Positions 24,359-35,521 of a stretch of 64,000 nt of DNA are shown piece by piece. Position 1 is the stretch's first letter. The number at the start of each line of letters is the position of its first letter. Under the pieces are notes generated by a model, which saw only the letters and a program-made list of their open reading frames with translations, made no database searches and was not told where the DNA came from. Where the stretch lies: NCBI GenBank assembly GCA_963971535.1, contig OZ020592.1:58936324-59000323 (forward strand), given 5' to 3'. Both the position numbers and the translations under genes were made by a program. The stretch comes from Notolepis coatsorum (Eukaryota; Chordata; Actinopteri; Aulopiformes; Paralepididae).

Positions 24359-25541
24359 TAGGGATGCACCGAAATTTCGGCCACCGAAAGTTTTCGGCCG
24401 AAAATGACCAAAAATGGCCTTTCGGCTTTTGGCCGAAAGAGTTTTTTCACCGAAAATATATCACAGAAACAGAAACAACCTGTAACCTAACGCATATTGT
24501 TGTGATGATGTCATCAAAACGTGGCTTCAGTCATTACATGCGCGCTGTTTCTATGTGTCGCGCTGTTTCTATGTAAACTCAGCGCGCAACGCGTCCAATA
24601 AATGCGTCTTTAACATCCTTATTTACTATATGCCCGTCGCGGCTAACTTAAGAGGGGGGGGATTGTGTTTCTCACATTGACGCTGTCTGTCGTTGATAAT
24701 ATAATCTGAAGAGCATTATTATTAGGGATGCTCGATATTGGCTTTTTTACCGATACCGATATTCCGATATTGTCCAACTCTTAATTTCGATACCGATACC
24801 GATATCAACCGATACCGATATATGCAGGGTTTCCCCCCAAAAAAACTGAATAATTTCAGGTAACTAATAATTTCACTGGATGCATTCAAAAGGCTTTCTA
24901 AATGTAAGCATTATCTGTGCAAAATATGATAATTAAAAAAGTTAAAATTAACATTACATATCTCTTGTTGTTGAATTAAACCAACATGCATACTTTTGAC
25001 AATAAATAAAATAAGAATTGGTTCTTACTTGCTTGCCTGGGTAAATAAAAGTTAAATAAATGTAAAAAAAAAAAAAAAAAATTGTTATTTTTTTTTTACC
25101 GATACCGATATTTTCCGATATCACATTTTACTGCCGATATCGGCCGATAATATCGGTCGGCCAATAATATCGGACATCCCTAATTATTATTATTATCATT
25201 CTCGAGAATACACGTCGCGCGTCTACTGTGCCAAAGTCAAGAGAGCACATTCATCTGCGGACTAGAAAGGTGCGCTCAGTAGAGCACAGATGTCCGCCAC
25301 TTGACTTGGAATTAATGTACTGCATTCAGAAGTGCTGAATAAATGTTTTATGGACCCATAATAGTGATTATTTATTATTTAAGTAAAGTTTTGCCATAAT
25401 CATATATTTTTCCATAATCAGGTAGCTGAACAACATTGGTAAAAAAAAATCTATTCTATGAATCATTTTCGGCATTCGGCCAACTGTTTCCTATTTTCGG
25501 TATCGGTTTCGGCCAAGAATTTCCCATTCGGTGCATCCCTA
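24359..25541. mobile_element. hAT-E carrying hAT-S
   Basis: TAGGGATGCACCGAAATTTC and, inverted, TAGGGATGCACCGAATGGG, with a perfect duplication GTTCTGTA (24351-24358, 25542-25549). Subterminal TTTCGGCCGAAA palindromes are repeated. No transposase remains. A truncated relative lies at 31726-31985. Confidence 0.92.
24723..25182. mobile_element. hAT-S, 460-bp non-autonomous
   Basis: TAGGGATGCTCGATATTGG and, inverted, TAGGGATGTCCGATATTATT, with a perfect duplication ATTATTAT (24715-24722, 25183-25190). Subterminal repeats of ACCGATACCGATA and TATCGGCCGATA. Confidence 0.9.
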
Positions 25542-26960
25542 GTTCTGTATTATAGCTATGGAGACAATAGTATGGCTCATTTGACAGGCATTGTTTATAG
25601 TCCAACACTGACAAACTAGTTAATTTCTACATACTACAGTTTGTGCGTTATTCCACGCTAAACTTCGGCCCTTTCCAAAATAATCCAGTCTTTTTTTCTA
25701 GATTGCGAGATATGGCGTGTTATATGCATATGCCCAAATCGTTCGGGTTGCTCACCTGAAACTCCAAATAAAAAAGGTATATACCATATATATATGTTTC
25801 TTCACAAAAGAATCAAGGGGGTCGTTTTAACTCGAAGCTGCAATCGTTACCAAAAGCATCTTTTAGGTTCGGTAAAACACGACACTGATCGATACAAAAG
25901 CATGTTTTAGATTCAGTCAAATATACCTAAAATAGACCTTATGTTAGTCAGAAGGTACTCCAAAATTAATAACCCCAGTCGTCCCATCGCAATTACTCGT
26001 GTATATTGGGCATGGCTATCATACGGGAAACAATAGGTTTGAGGTGATCAAATCTCTGACCGATTGCTATGTCCTGATTCCCTCTGAGAGGGAGGAGTTC
26101 CTGCAGCAAAAAAAAAGCTGAGAGAGAAGGACCCAGAGACCATACCCAGTTCAAAAGTTAAGCGATACTGCCACCTGGTGGGATTCGATCGGCATTGCAA
26201 TTTTAACGTAGGCAGCGGTGCCAGAGAGACACAGGAAGGTCCGTGCAAGTGTTTAGAATGGGGATCAAAGGATCAAAAGAAAACTCTGGTATGGCGGAGT
26301 TAACAATTGCCCCCAAAAGTGGTCATTTTAGTTTTAGTTTTTGAGGACTGCATACTTTTTTTGCAAACCAAAATACTATACTTTATACTTATAGCACATG
26401 CATGAGCCAGGTCTCTTTTAAAAGATGACATTCTGAAGTTTCTGATACAAAAAATGCACTTTTAGTGCTAATAGTAACATAGGTCTGAAATTGAGTTGTA
26501 AAAAACCTGTTACTCACGTTTTTCTGTAGTTAGTAGTCCAGAAGTTTCCCCAAAAATTGGTATGGCTGAAAAGACACACTAGGTCCATAGCCTAAAGGCG
26601 TATGTAGTACATGTCGAAATTTCATAAAAATTCATTCAGAAATGAGTGATTTTGGTAAACTGTGTAGCGTTCCTGGTTTCCTTTTCCTCATAGACTTCAA
26701 TTCATTCGGGTTTCTTTCTCTTCCTATTTTCGCTCGTGACTTTTCACCTAGATCCCCGATTCGTACATCCCCAGGTGGGGTATCATTGGAAGGCCACCCT
26801 CATTGGCTACAACCATGTCCAATAACTTTCGAGATCGTCAAATGATTGACGGAGCTAGAGCCCCGGGAGTGGTAATCTGACTCTGCTGTGTACTTTGGCG
26901 CACACCTCACATATCGGCATGTAACTCGAGAACCGCTAAACGGATTTTGTCACCTGAAAG

Positions 26961-27976
26961 TAGGGGTGGACGGTATGGTCTAAAATTTATATCACGGTAT
27001 AATTTGAAGCATAGACGGTAACGGTATATATCACTGTATCTGTGTTTCTGTTAGAATATTTTTTTTTGCCTGATAGGCAGGCTATATAAAGAATGACATC
27101 CTCAAGGCATGTAGATTTATAATATTTTAACTTAAAACTAGGCTACTTTTGCGTATAAAGTCATTATATTCCAAATAAAATAAGTCCCGAGTCGAGACTC
27201 CTGCTCCCATTGCAAACAGCGGGGCTGGATGCTGGATTTTGCTAGAAGCATATGTAGCTGCATAGCCGCAGAGCCAGGGGCTCTTTCAGGTCTGGTCACA
27301 GGCCCGCTCAACAGCGCCCCCCCACCCAACGGCTGAATTGCCAATGGCTGAATTGGAGTATTGCACAGTGCAATACTCCAATTCAGCCATTGGCAATTCA
27401 GCCGTTGGGTGGGGGGGCGGTTTGACGGGCCTGTGACCAGACCTGAAAGAGCCCCTGGCTCTGCGGCTCTGCAGCTGCATGCTATTCGCAAATCCACTGC
27501 TGCAGCCATCCTCCCGCTGCTGCCGTCGTTATCATAACACTACACACATATCGTAATGTTTACAGCAAACTGTAGTTAATCACCAGGTATGTTTTATTAA
27601 CGTAGAATAATTCATATAAGAAAAACGATAGGGACATCTCTTACCTTTCTCCACTGGTTAAAAATGCCAGGAACTGAAATTGAAACTTGCTGTGCGCCGC
27701 GGTGATATGTGTTTATTATGAAATGACAATTGCGTGTTGACACGCCCACTGCGCGAAGCCTCCTAAATAACTTTTTCCAGTTTGCACATATCTATTATCT
27801 ATGACTAATTCTATCTATTTTTAGGGGCAAATGCGATTGAAATAGTCGCGCTGTGGTTACATGACGTCATTGCTATTTTAGAGCTGCTCTACCGGTTACA
27901 CGGTATAGTCAAAATCCATACCGTAGAGCAAATTAATACCGTTTATACCGTATACCGTTTATACCGTCCACCCCTA
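26961..27976. mobile_element. hAT-J with a 230-bp palindrome
   Basis: TAGGGGTGGACGGTAT is inverted at both ends, with a perfect duplication CCTGAAAG (26953-26960, 27977-27984). The interior carries a large palindrome at 27252-27482 and a block (27069-27140) that is inverted-homologous to hAT-R. No transposase remains. Confidence 0.92.
27252..27482. repeat. Near-perfect 230-bp palindrome
   Basis: Centred at about 27367 (GTATTGCAC A GTGCAATAC), with arms of about 115 bp matching through GGCTGAATTGCCAATGGC and CTGGTCACAGGCCCG out to GTAGCTGCAT. A single-arm relative is at 37440-37610 in hAT-R. Confidence 0.9.
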
Positions 27977-28333
27977 CCTGAAAGGGCTATCAACAGGCAA
28001 CAAATAGGGATTTAATTCTATATATATAATACACACCCGATTTAATATAACGTGAATTATGCTGTTACGCCCTAGCCATATTTTCAGAAAATTCGCCAAA
28101 AAGTACATGGAAGATTTACTTCGGTGTGAGCTGGGTAGTGTAGTTTTATGAAATTTAGACATCCATCGAAACTGACTGAACTACTCTATACAGACTAGGG
28201 CTGTCTTAAATACTTCGAAGCTTCGTTCGATGGCACAAGCTTCGAACATAAAAAAAAAATCGAAGTTTAAAAAAAAAGAAAAAAAAATATTTGTCCAAAA
28301 AAAAATCTAAATTTTTAATTTTTTTTTTACTTT

Positions 28334-28486
<153 letters not shown>

Positions 28487-28558
28487 ATGGGGCCATTGGG
28501 TGGGGCCGGGGGACAAATACACTGGAGGAAAGTAACCCAGCTCAGCACTGCCCAAATT

Positions 28559-28972
28559 ATATCATCACTATTGCCTGTTTGAAGGATATCATCCTCAAAC
28601 ACATATACACCACCTACACGCCTATTCTCAGTCCTTGCCCCACAATGGTAGAATGAACTACCCACCCCAGTTAGGATAGCCGAATCCCATCCAATCTTTC
28701 GCCTTCGACTAAAGACGCACTTCTTCAACCATTATCTGAAATAAAATTTAAAAAATAAAATAAAATAAATCTAACCCTAACTAACCTTACAGTCATGCAC
28801 TTGTCCTAATAAACTAACCTACACTGTAACACGCAACACTTTGATGAATATTGTTACTCAGCTGATAGAGTTGTATCCTTCCTGATGACCTGTCGTACAG
28901 AACTTGTAAGTCGCTTTGGATAAAAGCGTTCAGCTAAATGACTAAATGTAAATGTGAATGTAAATGCCTTGT
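28559..28972 (+). mobile_element. L2-type LINE 3' end, plus strand
   Basis: The block CACAATGGTAGAATGAACTA to GCACTTCTTCAACCATTATC corresponds to the decayed C-terminal coding end of the L2 copy at 44571-45340. It is followed by a 3' region with AAGTCGCTTTGGATAAAAGC and an AAATGTAAATG-repeat tail. Coding frames are broken. Confidence 0.8.
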
Positions 28973-29665
28973 AGAATTCCACACATAAGAAAGAAAGATA
29001 CTGAGATGAATAAACAAAATAGGAAATAAAATGTAGAAATGCATGCAATACATAAATAAATATGAATCTCCATATATGAAATAGAACATTTAGATAAGGT
29101 GCTACTGATATGTTTTGGTGTGTTCTTTGTTTTTTTGTGGAAGTTGCCCTTCTTAAAAATGCATGAACATTCACTGATAATTGGTCTGTAGTGGAGTCTA
29201 CAAGGTCTACATTGCCGGACCATGTAGAATCCGGACCTTGTAGACTGACATAATTCTGTGCATAGTTTAGTCTACACAGGCCATATTTCAAATAATCTAA
29301 ATCTTACTTCATTCATCTTAAACATTCTTGATTTGGGGGATTGGTAGTTCCCATGAAATCTGAAGTTGTTCAAACGACAACAGCGATCCACCTTGAATTA
29401 AATCACACTGTGTTGGCTGCGTCACAGTCACGAAAGGGGCTACTTAATTCATTAATCCAATCCACTTTATTTATAGAGCACATTTAAAAACAACAATGTT
29501 TACCAAAGTGCTGTACAAGTCCCACAACATAAGATATAAAAAAAAAAAAAAAAAATTATTAATTAATTATAATTTTTTTTAATTCGAAGCTTCGAATTAA
29601 AATCGAAGCTCGGCCCCGAAGCTTCGATTGCCAAAAAAAATTCGAAGGTCAGCCCTAATACAGAC

Positions 29666-30955
29666 GTGAACTACTCTATTCAGGCGTGACTGATGTGATG
29701 AATGGAACAATGGGAATTGCACAATTGTACTCAAATCCTGAAGGAAAATATAAAATCCCTGCTTCCTGCTGCTACTGCTACTAATAATTATTTATGTAAT
29801 CGATTAATTCAACAATTACGTAATCGTTGCATCTAAACGATTAATTTTAATCCAAAAAACCCAGACAATTGAACACTTATTTAAGTTGACTTAAGTCTCA
29901 TTTCCCTCGCGAATACACACTGAAATCGAGCAAAAGCACTTTAACAAGGTATTTTTAGAGCATCTTAGTGCTTCTGAATGAAATGTTTCCTTTAAATCGA
30001 TTATTTTGTATTGATTTATTCGCCCCTGCTATCCTTCACAAAGCCTGAAGCAGCTGCTGGCAGGGACTACAGACAGGCAGGCAGCCGTGCAGACAGAGCC
30101 CACAGCTCTCCAGACGACACGTCTTCAGAGCCAGCACCTCTGCCAGCGTAAAGCCCTTTTTGCAACGCTCTCGACACGCCTGCCACCCCCGCAAGCAGAC
30201 AGCCACCCACATGGCATCTGTTCCCCACCCTTCCAAGCCCCCTCCCCCCCACCCTCCTCTGTGCCGCCTCACCCTCACCCTCTCCTTAGCCCAAAACACT
30301 CCCAGCTCTGGCTGGTATTGAACTTATCAACACTTAGCACCGAGTGCTGCTCATTTTACAGTTTGCCACTCAAGCCTCTTACAAGTTACCCCCCAGCCTT
30401 CACACCCACACCCCTCCACACACACTCACTCATGCAGGCAGATGCTGCATGATTCTAAGGACGTAATGTGTGTGCATTGGCGTGTACCATTGACGTAGCT
30501 GTAGGTCACAACGGCCCTGGAAGAGGAATTTGTATTGCCCCCCCCCCCCTTTATGACTGACAGCTGATAATGTTAATGCTGTAGATATTTTATGTGTAGC
30601 CACTCCTTACACCTGGGGAGGGTTCGGTCTTTGACCCCTACCCCCTCTCCACAACACAACGGCCCTGGTGAAGTTGCAATCGCAACCACCCCCCACCCTG
30701 TTGCACGCACACACGGCCACATGCATGACTGTGGTTGTGTGTGGGTGTGTGTGTTTGCTTGCACCCAGCAGGAGGCTAATCAGGTTAGAAATCACACAGA
30801 GAGTGACGAGAAACGTTATTTAAAAATAACCAAACGAACAACGGCAGGGTCGCCCCACTTATGTAAGCTCTGCTTAAAGACCTCCGTCACACTGCAGGAA
30901 AACGTAGCGACGAGAGGAGGGCAAGAGAGTGAGAGGGGGAGGAAACTGGTGAGAG
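29666..30955. other. Unassigned sequence
   Basis: No gene recognised. The 29790-30020 part has ATCGATTAAT-type words that may be an old hAT scrap. The 30040-30440 part is C-rich and lacks splice-bounded coding blocks I can recognise. Confidence 0.4.
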
Positions 30956-31432
30956 GTAGAGAGGCGAGGAGAGAGGGGAACAGTGGGAGAAAGGAGAGCA
31001 GTGGGAGAGAGGAGAGCAGTGGGAGAAAGGAGAGCAGTGGGAGAGGAGAGGGAGAGGAGAGGGGAGCAGTGGGAGAGAGGAGAGCAGTGGGAGAGGAGAG
31101 GAGAGGGAGAGAGGGGAGCAGTGGGAGAGAGGAGAGCAGTGGGAGAGAGGAGAGCAGTGGGAGAGGAGAGGGAGAGAGGGGAGCAGTGGGAGAGAGGAGA
31201 GCAGTGGGAGAGGAGAGGGAGAGAGGAGAGGGGAGCAGTGGGAGAGAGGAGAGAGGAGAACAGTGGGAGAGGAGAGGGAGAGAGGGGAGCAGTGGGAGAG
31301 AGGAGAGGGGAGCAGTGGGAGAGAGGAGAGAGGGGAGCAGTGGGAGAGGAGGGGGAGAGGAGAGAAGGGAGCAGTGGGAGAGAGGAGAGGGGAGAGAGGG
31401 GAGCAGTGGGAGAGAGGGGAGCAGTGGGAGAA
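30956..31432. repeat. Purine-rich minisatellite (GAGCAGTGGGAGAGAGGA)
   Basis: Irregular tandem copies of about 18-30 bp built from GGGAGAGAGGAGAGCAGT. The strand is almost pure purine. The 284-codon Gly/Arg/Glu frame and the 200-codon Ser/Pro/Leu opposite frame are repeat translations. Confidence 0.93.
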
Positions 31433-31725
31433 ACCTTTTGAACTAACGTTAGCGTTAAGCTAGCTAACGCTTCCATTCCTCATTGACCCGTCTCTCGTAA
31501 GCTACGTCATCCCCCGCTAAGAGTCATGGGAGATGTAGTAAATACAACAGTCCTGTGTGTGTGTCTTTATGCAGATCATTATGCAGTTTTAAAGCACCTT
31601 GGCTTTGTTCTGAATGCACTTTGTTGTAGTTATCCTACAGAGAATAGAAAATGCACTTGACTTTAATGCACATTTTGTTGTATGCAAAGAGAAAATGTTT
31701 AAATTGTACAATCTTTCAGCAGTCA

Positions 31726-31985
31726 GTCTGGAATTAATGTATGCATTCAAAAGTGCTGAATAAATGTTTTATAGGCCCATAATAGTGATTATTAGTATTA
31801 TTTAAGTTAAGTTTTGCCATAATCATGTCTTTTGCCATAATCGGGTAGCTGGGGGAAAAAAAGAAATACATTATATATATATTTATATTAATCATTTTCG
31901 GCCTTTCGGCATTCGGTTTTCGGCCAACTGTTTCCTATTTTCGGTATCGGTTTCGGCCAAGAATTTCCCATTCGGTGCATCCCTA
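31726..31985. mobile_element. hAT-E-like right half
   Basis: Matches 25305-25541 of hAT-E, including AAAGTGCTGAATAAATG and the terminus CCCATTCGGTGCATCCCTA. The left end is missing. The sequence just beyond (GAAAATACCAT) matches the interior of hAT-D near 19160, suggesting insertion into a D element and later deletion. Confidence 0.75.
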
Positions 31986-32099
31986 GAAAATACCATAATT
32001 TGCAATGTTGTGGTTGGATATCACTAGTGCCATTTAGAGTATCACGCAGTTCAATGCAATGAGCATCAATTGGATTGTTTAACATATGGTGAACTCACA

Positions 32100-32373
32100 A
32101 TGATTAATTGGTCTCCGACACTGCTGGATGTCATTTATATGGAAATCTCTACTGCACGTGTGATTGGGGTTGGACAGGCCAGCATTGAACTTTGGGTCTC
32201 AGCGGCCGAGAATGTTAAAGCCACAATCTAGCAGCGGAGCGGGGTCGGGGTGTTGGTCCTGGGGGGTCCGGGGGAGGAAATGTCTTTTGTGGTGTCTGTA
32301 ATAGTATAAGTTGATTTTTTATGTTTTGTATTTATTATTGCTAATGTCATTATTCTTATTATTGTGAGGTCTT
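32100..32373. other. Unassigned sequence
   Basis: No recognisable feature; G-rich at 32240-32275. Confidence 0.4.
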
Positions 32374-32381
32374 ATTATTAC

Positions 32382-33325
32382 TAGGGATGCCCCGATCACG
32401 TTTTTTGCCACCGATACCGATCACCGATCGTCGTGAGCCATATCGGCCGATACTGATCAGATACCGATCGTTTTTGATTAAATTTTTTTTTTAATTATTT
32501 TATATAATTTTTTTTTATATAAAATATATACATTATATAATTAGACTTGTACTTGTATTATCTGCGAGACATCGCCACCACGCAACAAGCTCCACTGTCT
32601 GTGTGTACTCTAGTAGCCTCCAGCTACGGCCAGGATTCTCCGGAGCTGCAGCTAGACCCTATACTCGAGTAGCCTGCAGCTACGGCCAGGATTCTCCGGA
32701 GCTGCAGCTAGACCCGATCATATTCAACAACATGCCCTCAGCTCGAATACGCATCGAATGAGTGTTATAAAACATTGATATCAGGAGCTATCTGTGGCTA
32801 CTGCTGGCCGGCTATATAACGTTGATACAGCGCCTCTGTGAACTATTTAGTTCAGTGGGACATTTCGTTTTGAACAGTGAGCTGGCGTCAGCTAACATGA
32901 GCTAGCTGAGGTATCATACACGTCTCTACTATACTTGCTGGAGTGTTTGTTGATGTCAGGAGCTATCGGTAGCTGGCCGGTTAGATACCGTTCGGTTAGA
33001 CAATGCCTCATCATGTATTGGACTGGAAGTGAATGGTTGACTGGGTCATTTTGTAACGGTAGCTAACGTTAACTCAGGGAGACGCCGTCCTCCCGTCCCA
33101 CTAGACTAGACTACTAGACCCGTGTTTACATGCGCGCGGGAGGAGCTGGAGGGAGGAGCAGACGCCGCACAGCTCCCGGTGTCTGAGACAGAACTCAGCG
33201 AGACGAGCGAGTGAGATCGGTTTTGACGATCGGCGAAAATAAAGCATTATCACGATCACCGATCGCATATTTATACTGATTATCGGCCGATAACGATCGG
33301 TGGCCGATCGATCGGGGCATCCCTA
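32382..33325. mobile_element. hAT-A2, non-autonomous
   Basis: TAGGGATGCCCCGATC is inverted at both ends, with a perfect duplication ATTATTAC (32374-32381, 33326-33333). The left end equals the inverted right end of hAT-A1. A 50-bp tandem duplication containing CAGGATTCTCCGGAGCTGC lies at 32609-32715. The interior 32560-33060 is shared with hAT-O despite different termini. No BED finger is visible. Confidence 0.92.
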
Positions 33326-33531
33326 ATTATTACTGTATTGTGTTCGTCTTGTTTTGTGTATAAAAAAAAATATTTGATAAAAAAAAAACATATGATGCTG
33401 AATACATTACATATATCATGATATATAGAAAAACAGATGTACAGAAGCGACCTGCTCTTACACAGCACTGCCTCTGAGCCGCCACTACAGGCAGAGTGGC
33501 TAACCATGAGGGAATGACAGTGACTGAGTGA

Positions 33532-33913
33532 TAGGGATGGGTACCTTTCACATTTGAACCGATACCGGTACCTGTGAATCGATACCGGTACCCAACGGTA
33601 CCTTTTTTCGGTACTTTAGTCTCAAGAAATTTAATTTACCTACCTCAGTCATAAAAAAAAATCCAAACTACAATTTCGACAGTTTTCGGCTTGTCATTGC
33701 TCCGACTGCTTTGTTGTTGAATCAAGTCAAATCCTAGGTAAGCATATATTGTGCGTGTGAATGTTGACATGAAAAGAAAAAAGTAATAATAAAAAAAAAA
33801 AGGATTTTTTTTTTTTTTTTTTTTTTTCGGTTTCTCACTTGATTCGATACTCGGTAGTACCGACGTGTTTCGGTTCGGTACCTCAAAAGTACAGAATTCG
33901 GTACCCATCCCTA
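33532..33913. mobile_element. hAT-B1, 382 bp
   Basis: TAGGGATGGGTACC is inverted at both ends, with a perfect duplication CTGAGTGA (33524-33531, 33914-33921). Subterminal repeats of ACCGATACCGGTACC. A reversed partial copy is fused into hAT-A3. Confidence 0.93.
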
Positions 33914-34103
33914 CTGAGTGAGTTTGACATTGCTTTGCATCTAAAAATCCTCCCATTCATTTCTCCCATATAGCCCAGCGTTAACGGAGCATGTGGGTAT
34001 AAAATAGAACAGCGTTTCAGGTTTGGGCTGGTTCAGCTTTGACAGCATGACTAGGAGGCTACAGCACGATCAGATGGTGCAACATGAAACACTGAGGCAG
34101 GGT

Positions 34104-34370
34104 GCAGACGGGGGAGATAGAGCTGTTGGAGTGAGAGGGAGAAGGAGGAGCAATGAGTGGGGTGAGAGTGGGAGAGAAAGAGAGGAGCGAGAGTGGGAGA
34201 GAAGGATGAGAGTGGCAGAGAGAGGAGAGAGGGATGAGAGTGGAGGAGAGAGGAATGAGAGTTGGAGAGAGAGGAGAGAGGGATGAGATTGGGAGAGAGG
34301 GATGAGTGGGAGAGAGGAGAGAGGAATGAGAGTTGGAGAGAGGGGTGAGAGTGGGGAGAGAGGGAGAAGC
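34104..34370. repeat. Purine-rich minisatellite (GAGAGTGGGAGAGA)
   Basis: Irregular tandem copies of GAGAGTGGGAGAGAGGGATG-type units. Frames on both strands are compositional artefacts. Confidence 0.9.
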
Positions 34371-34392
34371 TTCCTGCTTGCCTGTGCAGGCC

Positions 34393-34892
34393 GCGTGAAC
34401 ACTTAAGGTAACCTACTTGCGTTCAGCGTTTCGTTCCGCGTTTCTCTGATTGGCCACGACGCCCACGTGACCACGCCTAGCACGCCCCCGCGGCAGAGCG
34501 CTCTCCTGTGATTCGAACTTGTCACCGACTGACCATAGGCTCTACAGCAAGCTGACGAACGAGTTGAGCTATCCGTCGATATTAAAAGTGAGTGACGAAT
34601 GTATAATTTACACTTGTGCCAATTGCCTACTTATTATTAAGCTAGGTATTGCGCGAGCGTTGCTTGATTAACCTGCATGGTTATTATGTAGGGGGGATTA
34701 CGAATGCATAATGCCGCGGCAACCTATTAATATTACCTATGCGACCTACAGTATGTGACACATTAAAGATGGCGGCTTGCGCTCTGAAAGAGCGTATCTG
34801 CCGCGGGGGCGTGGTCACGTGGGCGTCGTGGCCAATCAGAGAAACGCGAAACGAAACGCTGAACGCAAGTAGGTTACCTTAAGTGTTCACGC
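34393..34892. mobile_element. Long-TIR MITE with 9-bp duplication, Mutator-like
   Basis: A 500-bp element with inverted ends starting GCGTGAACACTTAAGGTAAC that agree over about 85 bp with one mismatch. It is flanked by GTGCAGGCC at 34384-34392 and 34893-34901. A 9-bp duplication with long TIRs is the Mutator (MULE) pattern; Merlin elements can also give 8-9 bp but usually have short TIRs. No transposase, so assignment rests on structure alone. Confidence 0.85.
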
Positions 34893-34901
34893 GTGCAGGC
34901 C

Positions 34902-35516
34902 ATCAGCACACCTGGGCCGTCCCACAGCAGCTGTGACCATCATAATCACATTAACCACCAGTGCCAATCACAGAGGCTCAGAGGGAAACACAACAGGCTG
35001 TTTTCTGTCATCTACAAGAGTGCTCCATTCAGGGTACTTTATCATCCTGAGCGGACAATGGGTGATGCAACAAGCGAAGTGCACTAGACCGTGCAGGGGG
35101 GGGGGGGGGGGCACATCCTCCTGAAAAGGCCCCATGTGCCTGCAGTGGTTTAGGGAGACAAGAAGAAAGGCTCTGGACTCTAAGGCAGTTAGGGGCACAA
35201 GTCCAAAGATAACAAAAGTCTACCCAAACCCTCCAGCCAGCCCCTAGGTCTGAGCTCTTCTAATCCCACCAGCTCTCTACCAAAGATCAGCTAAACTGTG
35301 CCGTGTTTGCCATTCCCGGAGATAGACATTTTCTTTCACTTTGAAGGGGCACATTAGTGAAAACATCAGCCTGACTGTTGTGCTCCGAAAAAATATCCAA
35401 TTTATGCACAACGGGTGGTCCTGTGTCTTCTGTTTTCCCCGCATAATCAGCTTTGAAGTTTTCCCGGATAAGAAGCTTTCTTTTTTCCCAGAGTGATGAT
35501 GGCGGGCCTTGTGACA
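34902..35516. other. Unassigned sequence with a poly-G run
   Basis: No gene recognised. A poly-G run is at 35096-35110. Sequence is of mixed composition without element ends. Confidence 0.4.
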
Positions 35517-35521
35517 TGGAG

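Larger units (their letters stand above)
24258..26303 (-). mobile_element. P8, reversed TTAA family-P element carrying hAT-E and hAT-S
   Basis: The left edge TTAAACTCATTGACCGCC is a family-P right end read in reverse; the right edge TTAACTCCGCC (inverted, TTAA at 26300-26303) is a shortened left end. GGTGGCAGTATCGC, shared with P5, lies inside on the minus strand. Removing hAT-E leaves about 855 bp, as expected for the family. Confidence 0.8.
23905..26660. repeat. Long inverted repeat flanking P8
   Basis: The left arm (about 23905-24257) and right arm (about 26304-26660) are inverted copies. Shared words include TATGCAGTCCTCAA, GCATGTGCTATAA and TTTCTGAATG-like sequence. P8 occupies the space between them. 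The pair may be the arms of a larger foldback element into which P8 inserted. Confidence 0.75.
26844..28040. repeat. Dispersed repeat (CTAGAGCCCCGGGAG), copy 1, split by hAT-J
   Basis: The segments 26844-26960 and 27985-28040 together match 47597-47800 through ATGATTGACGGAGCTAGAGC, GCACACCTCACATATCGGC and CAGGCAACAAATAGGG. The 47-kb copy is uninterrupted and so is the empty site for hAT-J. Repeat class unknown. Confidence 0.8.

Noticed and set aside
30592..31476. 284- and 200-codon open frames on opposite strands
   Set aside because: Both are translations of the purine-rich minisatellite; composition is only Gly/Arg/Glu or Ser/Pro/Leu and no domain is present.
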